From Azoarcus sp. DD4 (GTDB lineage Bacteria; Pseudomonadota; Gammaproteobacteria; Burkholderiales; Rhodocyclaceae): DNA of 64,000 bases. Of this stretch, positions 35,116 through 41,884 are shown in pieces. The stretch lies in NCBI RefSeq assembly GCF_006496635.1, contig NZ_CP022958.1:2170001-2234000 (forward strand), written 5' to 3'. Under the pieces are notes generated by a model that was not told the DNA's origin, did no database searches, and saw only the letters and a list, made by a program, of their open reading frames with translations. The position numbers were made by a program, and so were the translations under genes. Positions within the stretch are counted from its first letter, which is position 1. Each line of letters starts with the position of its first letter.

Positions 35116-36131
35116 GGCCCGGCCTCGTACAGCGTCACCAGCACCGGATTGCTGCGCAGCGTGAGTTCGACGCCGTCGAAGCGGGTGAGGCTGCGTTCGG
35201 CGTAGAGCACCATCTGGCCGGCGTGGTCGTCGAAGGGCAAGGCGGTGCCCTGCAGCGTGGCGGCGGCGACCGCGTCCGGGTCGAGGCTGGCCTCGGCGAT
35301 GGCGAAGGGCGCGGAGGCGGCCTGTTCGACCCAGCCGCTGGCGGCGTCCCAGGTTTCCCAACGCAGCCGAAGCTGCGTGCCGGCTTGGCCAACCGCCCAG
35401 GCGGCAGGGGCGAAGGCGGCGAGCGCCGGGCTGCCGACTTCGAGCGCGATGGCGAGCAGGCAGTCGCCGGCGTCGACCAGGCAGAGTGCGGGCGTCCAGT
35501 CCGGCTCGCTGGTGTCGGGTGTGCGCGGGCGGACGACCGGCGTGCGTGCGGCGATGCCGGCGGTGTCGGCACGCAGGGTTGCGCGCACGCCGAAACCGAG
35601 TGCGCCGACGCGCGGCGCCGGCACCGTGGCGACGCGCGGGATCACCGGCGCCAGGCTGACCTCGAACAGCGCCGATGGGCGGTACACCGTGTCGCCCTGG
35701 GTGGCCCAGATCTGGTTGAGCTGGTCCAGCCCGAGGGTGAGGAAGATGACCTGGATGCGGAAGGTGTCGGCCTCGACGTCGAGGTCGAACACCGGGTTTT
35801 CGTGGAAGTGGCGCAGCACCTCGCCGATCACCCGCAGGTCGTTCTCGCCAGCGGGGATGGGGTTCTCGTCGATGCAGAAGGGCGTGGCGAGGCAGTGCAT
35901 GCGCAGGAGCCAGGTGTCGCCGGGCAGCATGTCGCCGTCGAAGCCGGAGGGCTCGAAGCGGAAGAAGAAGAGGTTGAGCCGGTGGTTGGTGTCGGTGTCG
36001 GCCGGGGCGGCGGCGGCCGGGGTGCCGAGCAACACGTCGATGCGCGAACGGTCGGCGGCGTTGATGCCCGCCGACACCTGCTGGGCGAGGCTGCGGCACA
36101 CCTGCGAGAGCGAGGACAGGCCGACCGCCAT
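35112..36131 (-). CDS. DUF4255 protein, probable tail terminator (Pvc16/Afp16-like)
   Basis: The 339-residue protein has a GGAGG upstream of ATG 36131. The N-terminal roughly 180 residues match the DUF4255/Pvc16_N plan: L-N-L-F-F-F-R-F-E-P, W-L-L-R-M-H-C-L-A-T-P-F, then I-G-E-V-L-R-H-F-H-E-N-P-V. The rest is a beta-rich extension that is not recognised. Pvc16-type proteins cap the tube and sheath and set length. Confidence 0.85.
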   Translation of the reverse strand: MAVGLSSLSQVCRSLAQQVSAGINAADRSRIDVLLGTPAAAAPADTDTNHRLNLFFFRFEPSGFDGDMLPGDTWLLRMHCLATPFCIDENPIPAGENDLRVIGEVLRHFHENPVFDLDVEADTFRIQVIFLTLGLDQLNQIWATQGDTVYRPSALFEVSLAPVIPRVATVPAPRVGALGFGVRATLRADTAGIAARTPVVRPRTPDTSEPDWTPALCLVDAGDCLLAIALEVGSPALAAFAPAAWAVGQAGTQLRLRWETWDAASGWVEQAASAPFAIAEASLDPDAVAAATLQGTALPFDDHAGQMVLYAERSLTRFDGVELTLRSNPVLVTLYEAGP

Positions 36132-36134
36132 GGT

Positions 36135-37076
36135 TCAGAGCCTCCGCAGATAGTGCCTGCTGAGGAAGGCGTCGTCGCCCGCCGGGCGGCTGGGCGCGCG
36201 GGCCGGCTGCGGGGCCGAGACCACGGTGACTTCGATGCGGCCGATGCTGAGCCGCGGCGCGGTGTCGGCGGTGCTGCCGCGCGCCGGCGGCGCCTGGACG
36301 GCGGCGGGCATGGCGTGCTCGGTCGCCGCATGCGGGTTGTCGGCACGGGCTGTCGCGGTCACGGTGTTCGCCAGCTCGACCGCTGCCGCGCGAGCGGTTT
36401 CGGCGGTGCTTGCGGGCCGGGCGCCGGGCATTGCCTGGCTCAGGATGGCCTCTGGCGCATCCGTCGAGGTCGCTGCGGAGGCTGCCGCAGTCGGCATCGC
36501 CGACGCAGTCAGGGCTGGCGGTGGCGCGGCCGGAGTGGGGGCTCCGGAAAGCGGGTCTCCAGAAGGGGCACCCCGCCCCGTTGCCCGTCTCATTCCGTCA
36601 GAGCTGTCTATCCGTGAAACAAGGTCGCCACGGTGATCGAGCGGTGAAGGCGCGAGGTTCGAGGCTACTGAAGACCCGGTCGCGACAGCGTAATGAAACC
36701 GATGCAACGAATCCGGAGAAACCAGCTGCTCTTGCTCGTCCGTAACGCCGAGTGTCCGCAAGCTTGCCTGTTCTTTACCTGTTTCCAGGCCATCAATCGA
36801 GGTAACAAACTGGAGCGTAGCGTCAACATCAAAATCCCCAACCGGGGCGTGGAGTGAGCCTTGCGCAGTGGCGGCCGCGTCCACAGCCCGAGGGGCGGGT
36901 GGTGCCGGCGGCTCCTTGCCGCCGTCCTTCTGGAGCCGGTATACGGTGAGCGCCTCGCCCTCGTCCTGGGGCTCGGGCTCATCGCAGGAAGGGGCCGAGG
37001 CGTCCGCCATGCGGCGCAGGGTGGCGCGCGGCAAGGGGCGGGTGGCATCGGCGAGGGTGTCGGCGAACAGGCCCAT
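36135..37076 (-). CDS. Ala/Pro-rich protein of unknown function in the eCIS operon
   Basis: The 313-residue protein is low in complexity, with Ala/Pro/Thr-rich linkers at about residues 55-80 and 165-280. Short conserved-looking ends are present: M-G-L-F-A-D-T-L at the N-terminus, and I-G-R-I-E-V-T-V-V then F-L-S-R-H-Y-L-R-R-L at the C-terminus. The segment coded by about 36600-36860 is clearly less GC-rich than its surroundings. No family is recognised. Its place between the gp26-like and DUF4255 genes, with 3-bp and 7-bp gaps, makes it part of the operon. Confidence 0.5.
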   Translation of the reverse strand: MGLFADTLADATRPLPRATLRRMADASAPSCDEPEPQDEGEALTVYRLQKDGGKEPPAPPAPRAVDAAATAQGSLHAPVGDFDVDATLQFVTSIDGLETGKEQASLRTLGVTDEQEQLVSPDSLHRFHYAVATGSSVASNLAPSPLDHRGDLVSRIDSSDGMRRATGRGAPSGDPLSGAPTPAAPPPALTASAMPTAAASAATSTDAPEAILSQAMPGARPASTAETARAAAVELANTVTATARADNPHAATEHAMPAAVQAPPARGSTADTAPRLSIGRIEVTVVSAPQPARAPSRPAGDDAFLSRHYLRRL

Positions 37077-37083
37077 GGTCGGC

Positions 37084-37908
37084 TCACTGCGTCATGCCGC
37101 GCGCGGCGTCGATCAGCCGCAGGTAGTGGGCGCGCCGGCCCGAGGGCAGGGCGAGGATCTCGGCCTCGCTCCAGTGGTAGTGCCAGGCCAGCCGGTGTAC
37201 CTCGGTCAGCAGCGGCGCGGCGCTGTGGCCGAGCACCGCATAGGGGTCGAGCCCGACGGCGTTGGCGGCGCCACACTCGGGGCAGGTGGCCGCGACCTCG
37301 CAGACCACCTCCGGCAACAGGGCTTCGAGTGCCGCCTCGCAACGGGCGATGTCGGCCTCCGCCAACGTGGTGGGGAGGGCGCTGGCTGCGCCGGGATCGC
37401 GCACTTCCAGCCGCCGCAGGAGGGCGTCGCGGCGCTGCTCGGCGGGTTCGCGCAGGATGCGGATCTGGTCGGCGCCGGTGGGCACGCGCAGGGTCAGGGG
37501 GCGGCGGGCGATCGTGACCCGGGCATAGGGAAAGCCGGGTGCCGCGGGTTTGGCCGGCAGGTCGGCGTAATCCAGATGGAAGTCGAAGCCCGCGGCACAG
37601 TGCCGGCACCGGGCGTCGAACCAGCCGCCGGGGTGGCCGAGATGGACGTCCAATGCACGCATCAGGAACTGGCGGTCGGCCACGCACAGGGCATCGACCC
37701 CGTCGCGCGTCGGCGCGGCATCGCCGAGCCGGGACAGGGCGGCTAGCAGGGCGCGGGAAACTGCGTCCGGCGTGCTGTCGGCCATGTCTGCCACTTCGGC
37801 CAGCGCGAGCACCAGCCGGCCGTCCGCCGGATGGAAGGCGTAGTCGCGGACGAGGCCGCCTTCGGCCGGAAGGCCGCCGGGCAGCGTGCCGGGGAGGGTG
37901 GCCGACAT
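37084..37908 (-). CDS. T4 gp26-like baseplate hub assembly chaperone
   Basis: The 274-residue protein has two CxxC pairs (101/104 C-R-H-C and 209/212 C-P-E-C) that may bind zinc. It has the acidic/aromatic C-terminus L-A-W-H-Y-H-W-S-E-A-E-I-L-A-L-P, common in T4-type hub-assembly chaperones. Such proteins follow the tube gene in eCIS and phage loci. The family call rests on this C-terminal motif and the context. Confidence 0.65.
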   Translation of the reverse strand: MSATLPGTLPGGLPAEGGLVRDYAFHPADGRLVLALAEVADMADSTPDAVSRALLAALSRLGDAAPTRDGVDALCVADRQFLMRALDVHLGHPGGWFDARCRHCAAGFDFHLDYADLPAKPAAPGFPYARVTIARRPLTLRVPTGADQIRILREPAEQRRDALLRRLEVRDPGAASALPTTLAEADIARCEAALEALLPEVVCEVAATCPECGAANAVGLDPYAVLGHSAAPLLTEVHRLAWHYHWSEAEILALPSGRRAHYLRLIDAARGMTQ

Positions 37909-37918
37909 CGCGCGGACC

Positions 37919-38428
37919 TCAGGTTTCCGCCGGTTCCGCGACCGCGGTGTCGCGCTGCCAGCCTTCGTGCTGCAGCACCACCGACTGGATGCCGACCGCG
38001 TTCATGGTGCCGGCGTCGAGGTCGGGCAGGGCCTGGTATTCCGATACCCAGGCGCGGAAAACCTTGTACGAGATCGCCACCTGGCCCTGCAGATTGAGCA
38101 CGTTGATGACGATGTCCTTGCGGAAGTTCTTCAGCGACATCGCCGCATCGCCGCCGATGTTGTTGACCAGCGCGGCCCAGTTCTCGAACACCGGATCGTG
38201 CGACAGCCCCTGCTCCAGCGTGATCGGCTCGTAGCTGGTGCCGCCGGGCAGGATGCGTTCGCTGCTCGGGTCGCCGGCGGTGCGCCACTTGATGGGTTCG
38301 GTCTTGCGCTTCAGGGCGCTCATCTTCTTGAGCCCGGCGACCGGGCGGCCGTCGATCAGGATCTGAAACTTGAAGGTGCGGTAGGGATCGTGGCGGTGGG
38401 TGTTCACCGGAAACATCGGGGCGGCCAT
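37919..38428 (-). CDS. eCIS inner tube protein (T4 gp19-like)
   Basis: The 169-residue protein begins P-V-N-T-H-R-H-D-P-Y-R-T-F-K-F-Q-I-L-I-D-G, the classic tube opening. It contains L-E-Q-G-L-S-H-D and F-R-A-W-V-S-E-Y-Q-A-L-P-D-L. ATG 38428 follows AGGAGA. It stacks as hexameric rings inside the sheath. Only one tube gene is seen, whereas Afp/PVC loci often have two. Confidence 0.93.
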   Translation of the reverse strand: MAAPMFPVNTHRHDPYRTFKFQILIDGRPVAGLKKMSALKRKTEPIKWRTAGDPSSERILPGGTSYEPITLEQGLSHDPVFENWAALVNNIGGDAAMSLKNFRKDIVINVLNLQGQVAISYKVFRAWVSEYQALPDLDAGTMNAVGIQSVVLQHEGWQRDTAVAEPAET

Positions 38429-38459
38429 GTCGGTATCTCCTGTTCTCGAGACGCGGCGC

Positions 38460-40007
38460 TTACTGCTGCGCGACCTTCTGCTGGATGCGGACGATGACGA
38501 ACTCGGCCGGCTTCAGGGGCGCGAAACCCACCAGCACGATGACCTGGCCGCGGTCGATGTCGTCCTGGGTCATGGTCTGGCCGAGGCCGCAGCGCACGAA
38601 GTAGGCGTCGTTGGCCTTCTCGCCCTGGAAGGCGCCGACGCGGAACAGCCCGTTCATGAAGGATTCGATGTTGGCCCGCAGCGAGGACCACAGGCGGTGG
38701 TCGTTGGGTTCGAACACCGCCCACTGGATGCCGTTGTAGATGCTCTCCTCGATGAAGATCGCGGTGCGCCGCACCGGCACGTAGCGCCATTCCGGGTTGG
38801 CGCGCGTGGAGCGGGTGCGCGTGCCCCACACCACCGGGCCGAAGCCGGGCATGCGGCGGATGGCATTGACGCCGGCCGGGTTGAGGTAGTCCTGTTCCGT
38901 GTCTTCGACCACGAATTCGAGCGAGGCGGCGCCGAGCAAGGGGAACTCGATGCCGGCGGGTGCCTTCCACACGCCGCGGCGGGCATCGGTGCGCGACCAC
39001 AAGCCGGCCACGAAGGCCGCCGGCGACACCAGCACGGTGCGCGGCGCGGCCGGGTTGGCGTCCGGGTTGTAGAAGGGGTTGGCGACATGCACCCAGGGGT
39101 AGTAGGTCACCGCGTAGGTGGAGGTGGGCAGGTCGAGGTTGTTCACCTCGGTCTCGCTGGTGTATTCGTCGCCGGGTTCGGGGTCGACGATCATCATCCG
39201 GTTGCGGATGGTTTCGCAGTGGCCGATGCCGAGGTTGAGGATGGTCCGGTTGGCCGCGCTGCTCCAGGCCAGGCCCGGCATCAGCAGGATGTTGATGTCG
39301 CGCACCTTGATCAGCGCGGTGAGGATGGCGCTGTAGTCGGCCTGCGCCGGCACGTTGCCGTTGCCGCCGCCGGCCAGCGTCACCGACACCGGCGGCGCGG
39401 CTTCCAGCCGGGTGCGCAGGGCCGCGGCACCGCCACCGGGCAGTGTGATGCGGATCAACGAGGAGGCGGCGTTGATGACGCTCTGCATGTCGGTTGGGGT
39501 GCCGGGCTCCGGCACGAGGTCGGCGAAGCTTTCCTGGGGGACGAACTCGCTGCCGTCCAGCGTGCCGACCTGCACGGTGAAGCGGGTGGTGCCGCCCAGT
39601 GTACGGGGGGTGAAGCGCACCACCAGGCCGTCGGCCCAGCTGCCGGGATTGGCGGCCTCGATGGTCAGCAGGTCTGTGGTGTCGGCGAGGTCGCGCACTG
39701 CGGCCGCGGATTCGGCACCGCTGCCGGCGGCGATCGCGCGCACGATGTAGGCCTTGGTGCCGCCGTTCATGAAGAAGGCGCTCACCGCATGACCCATCTC
39801 GTCGCCGCGTGGCGTGCTGTTGTCCTCCCGCAGGCCGCCGAAGCTGCGCTGGTAGTCGTCCCAGCTGCCGATCAGCACCGGCGTGGCGACCGGGCCGCGC
39901 ACCACGTAGCCGATGAAGCAGGCGGTGGAGGTGCCGACGCCTTCGATCGGGCGCGATCCGCTGGGGAGTTCCTCGATGTAGACACCGGGATGCAGGTAGC
40001 TGGCCAT
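38460..40007 (-). CDS. Contractile sheath protein
   Basis: The 515-residue protein starts Y-L-H-P-G-V-Y-I-E-E-L-P-S-G-S-R-P-I-E-G-V-G-T, the signature of eCIS/phage tail sheaths. It ends with the conserved C-terminal domain (F-M-N-G-L-F-R-V-G-A-F-Q-G, G-F-A-P-L-K-P-A-E-F-V-I). GAGGGA precedes the ATG. Only one sheath gene is present. The sheath contracts to drive the tube through a target membrane. Confidence 0.95.
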   Translation of the reverse strand: MASYLHPGVYIEELPSGSRPIEGVGTSTACFIGYVVRGPVATPVLIGSWDDYQRSFGGLREDNSTPRGDEMGHAVSAFFMNGGTKAYIVRAIAAGSGAESAAAVRDLADTTDLLTIEAANPGSWADGLVVRFTPRTLGGTTRFTVQVGTLDGSEFVPQESFADLVPEPGTPTDMQSVINAASSLIRITLPGGGAAALRTRLEAAPPVSVTLAGGGNGNVPAQADYSAILTALIKVRDINILLMPGLAWSSAANRTILNLGIGHCETIRNRMMIVDPEPGDEYTSETEVNNLDLPTSTYAVTYYPWVHVANPFYNPDANPAAPRTVLVSPAAFVAGLWSRTDARRGVWKAPAGIEFPLLGAASLEFVVEDTEQDYLNPAGVNAIRRMPGFGPVVWGTRTRSTRANPEWRYVPVRRTAIFIEESIYNGIQWAVFEPNDHRLWSSLRANIESFMNGLFRVGAFQGEKANDAYFVRCGLGQTMTQDDIDRGQVIVLVGFAPLKPAEFVIVRIQQKVAQQ

Positions 40008-40084
40008 GTTATGTCCCTCGCAGGAAGGTCAGGGCGGCCCCGGGCGCAGCTGCGGCGGGGAGCGGGAGGAGTGGTGGGAGCGGG

Positions 40085-40486
40085 TCAGGGTGTGGCGTCG
40101 CGGCCGACCAGGATCTGGATGCGGGCGCGCTTGGTGTTGTCCGCTGCGGGATGACTGTTGCTGAGCTTCAATGACAATGGCGCGACCGCGAACAGCGTTG
40201 CCACGCCGCGGCCGTGGAACTGCGGGCCGAGCAGCGCCACCGCGGGCGAATCGGTGCTGCCGTCGCTGGTCTTGAACTGGATCTCGGGGCCGTACAGGCT
40301 GGACTGGATGGCGAAGAGACCGAGCTGCGTGGCCGCGCCAGGCTGGATCTCGACCACCATATCGGTGGTGCCGGGGGCAACGACGACATCGATGACGTCA
40401 TACGCATCCACGGTTTCGCGGTGTTCGACGATCCAGCTTGGGCCGCCGGTGATCGCGAGGTTTACGCTGAGCTTGAGGTCGGGCAT
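40085..40486 (-). CDS. Small beta-rich protein at the head of the eCIS operon
   Basis: The 133-residue protein starts at ATG 40486 with GGGGAGA upstream. It looks like an all-beta, soluble domain (M-P-D-L-K-L-S-V-N-L-A-I, I-D-V-V-V-A-P-G-T-T-D-M-V-V-E-I, L-F-A-V-A-P-L-S-L-K-L-S-N). No family is recognised. It is the first gene of the injection-system transcription unit, 77 bp before the sheath, so a structural or decoration role is possible. Confidence 0.6.
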   Translation of the reverse strand: MPDLKLSVNLAITGGPSWIVEHRETVDAYDVIDVVVAPGTTDMVVEIQPGAATQLGLFAIQSSLYGPEIQFKTSDGSTDSPAVALLGPQFHGRGVATLFAVAPLSLKLSNSHPAADNTKRARIQILVGRDATP

Positions 40487-40529
40487 CTGTCTCTCCCCGA
40501 AAGCACGGTAACGCAACCGGATATGCTCA

Positions 40530-40557
40530 AGGCTAGGAGATGAAATGGCAGTGTCAA
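40530..40557 (-). promoter_or_regulatory. Candidate promoter of the eCIS operon
   Basis: On the minus strand a perfect TTGACA (40557-40552) is followed after 16 bp by TAGCCT (40535-40530). It lies about 45 bp upstream of the first eCIS gene. The -10 is weak, so an activator may be needed. Confidence 0.4.
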
Positions 40558-40710
40558 GGACGGTTACAGGCACCTGGTCGGCGTGAAGCCGGGCCGGACT
40601 CAGGGCTGCGCCGATACCGGGGGAGGCGCATGGAACAAGGCCGTTCGGGAAGCCCGCCTTAGCGGATATACTCGGCCCTGCACCGAATCCATGGCCACGG
40701 GCCGCTCCGC

Positions 40711-41283
40711 ATGTCATTCAACATTCCCAATTCCCTGACCTGGGCGCGCATCGCGCTGATCCCGATCTTCGTCGGCATCTTCTATCTGCCCGACAGCTGG
40801 TTCCCGGTGGCGGAGAAGAATCTGTTCGCGACGGTGATCTTCATCATCGCCGCGATCACCGACTGGTTCGACGGCTACCTCGCGCGCGCGCTAAGTCAGA
40901 CCTCCGCCTTCGGCGCTTTCCTCGACCCGGTGGCCGACAAGCTGATGGTCGCCGCGGCGCTCATCCTGCTGGTCCAGCTGGCCCGGGTGGATGCGATCAT
41001 CGCGGTGGTCATCATCGGCCGCGAAATCACCATTTCTGCGTTGCGCGAGTGGATGGCGCGGGTGGGCGAATCGGCCAGCGTGGCCGTTGCCTACATCGGC
41101 AAACTCAAGACCGCCGCACAGATGACAGCGATTCCGCTGCTGCTATACAATGCGCCCCTCTTGGCGATCGACCTTCGTTTCGTCGGCAGTGTGTTGATCT
41201 ATGTGGCGGCGGCATTGACGCTGTGGTCAATGGGTTATTACCTGCACAAGGCCATGCCGCGGCTGGCCCGGCACAAGGAATGA
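40711..41283 (+). CDS. pgsA: CDP-diacylglycerol--glycerol-3-phosphate 3-phosphatidyltransferase
   Basis: The 190-residue membrane enzyme has the CDP-alcohol phosphotransferase motif D-W-F-D-G-Y-L-A-R ... G-A-F-L-D-P-V-A-D-K (the DG-AR-G-D-D pattern). Several hydrophobic helices are present. It makes phosphatidylglycerophosphate for phosphatidylglycerol. pgsA is followed by tRNA-Gly and tRNA-Cys here, as it is in Escherichia coli; in that genome uvrC lies directly before it. Confidence 0.96.
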   Translation: MSFNIPNSLTWARIALIPIFVGIFYLPDSWFPVAEKNLFATVIFIIAAITDWFDGYLARALSQTSAFGAFLDPVADKLMVAAALILLVQLARVDAIIAVVIIGREITISALREWMARVGESASVAVAYIGKLKTAAQMTAIPLLLYNAPLLAIDLRFVGSVLIYVAAALTLWSMGYYLHKAMPRLARHKE

Positions 41284-41304
41284 ACGAAAAAGTTAAGCGA
41301 AAGC

Positions 41305-41332
41305 TTGACAGGCTGTAAAAGCTGCCTATAAT
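41305..41332 (+). promoter_or_regulatory. Consensus promoter of the tRNA cluster
   Basis: TTGACA (41305-41310) and TATAAT (41327-41332), with 16 bp between, are both perfect hexamers. The following GGCGGTC would be a stable-RNA-type GC-rich discriminator. The first tRNA begins 15 bp after the -10. Confidence 0.9.
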
Positions 41333-41347
41333 GGCGGTCTTTCCCGA

Positions 41348-41423
41348 GCGGGAATAGCTCAGTTGGTAGAGCGCAACCTTGCCAAGGTTGAGGTCGCGAG
41401 TTCGAGACTCGTTTCCCGCTCCA
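41348..41423 (+). tRNA. tRNA-Gly (GCC), first copy
   Basis: This is a full cloverleaf with acceptor GCGGGAA/TTCCCGC, anticodon loop TTGCCAA (anticodon GCC), T-loop GTTCGAGAC and encoded CCA at 41421-41423. It is identical over 76 nt to the copy at 41582-41657. Confidence 0.97.
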
Positions 41424-41498
41424 AAGAATTTTTGAAGCAGACAGCAGCATCGTCTGGTTCCGAGGCGCCCGAGAGGGAGTGCCGACCAAGAAGGTTTA

Positions 41499-41572
41499 GG
41501 CGCGATAGCAAAGCGGTTATGCACCGGATTGCAAATCCGTGTAGGTCGGTTCGACTCCGGCTCGCGCCTCCA
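41499..41572 (+). tRNA. tRNA-Cys (GCA)
   Basis: Acceptor stem GGCGCGA/TCGCGCC, anticodon loop TTGCAAA (anticodon GCA), discriminator T and encoded CCA. It lies between the two identical tRNA-Gly genes and is probably cotranscribed from the promoter at 41305. Confidence 0.96.
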
Positions 41573-41581
41573 GAGGTAAAC

Positions 41582-41657
41582 GCGGGAATAGCTCAGTTGG
41601 TAGAGCGCAACCTTGCCAAGGTTGAGGTCGCGAGTTCGAGACTCGTTTCCCGCTCCA
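41582..41657 (+). tRNA. tRNA-Gly (GCC), second copy
   Basis: It is identical to the 41348-41423 copy, again with encoded CCA. Its 3' end borders the integrase side of the ICE, making it the occupied attachment gene. The ICE presumably regenerates the complete tRNA 3' end on insertion. Confidence 0.97.
41640..41657 (+). other. Probable attL core (3' end of tRNA-Gly)
   Basis: The last 18 nt of tRNA-Gly (GACTCGTTTCCCGCTCCA) match the kind of target used by ICEclc-type integrases, which insert into the 3' end of a tRNA-Gly gene. A matching attR should lie beyond the right edge. The exact core borders cannot be set from one end. Confidence 0.6.
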
Positions 41658-41699
41658 GATGCACTGCTACGGAGTTCCACTGAATTCCGCAAGCTGTTG

Positions 41700-41725
41700 A
41701 AAAAAGGGACTTCGGTCCCTTTTTT
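41700..41725 (+). terminator. Bidirectional terminator after the tRNA cluster
   Basis: AAAAAAGGGAC, a TTCG tetraloop, then GTCCCTTTTTT make a perfect intrinsic terminator on both strands, 43 bp after the last tRNA. A second, T-less perfect stem-loop follows at 41728-41748 (TTCCAGCGG, GTT loop, CCGCTGGAA). Confidence 0.92.
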
Positions 41726-41772
41726 CATTCCAGCGGGTTCCGCTGGAAACCACCCCCAGCCACGATTTTTTA

Positions 41773-41883
41773 GTACATCTTCTAGTACATCAATCGGGGC
41801 GAGCGGCGGTTCGGTTTCCTCCGGGTGTGGCCCCGCTGCAGGCGGTACATCTCTCCTCAATCCTACGAGACGGGGAGATGTAC
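41773..41883. repeat. Four GTACATC sites upstream of the integrase
   Basis: GTACATC occurs at 41773-41779, 41785-41791 (both within TAGTACATC, 12 bp apart) and 41845-41851. It occurs inverted as GATGTAC at 41877-41883, one base before the integrase ATG. Repeated short sites between an att site and its integrase are the expected place for arm-type integrase, directionality-factor or repressor binding. Confidence 0.55.
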
Positions 41884-41884
41884 G

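Noticed and set aside
41348..41657. CRISPR-like repetition from the two tRNA-Gly copies
   Set aside because: The repeats are complete tRNA genes and the spacer is tRNA-Cys.
41773..41883. Interpreting the GTACATC repeats as a replication origin iteron array
   Set aside because: There are only four short copies, no Rep gene or DnaA boxes nearby, and the position beside attL fits integration control better.
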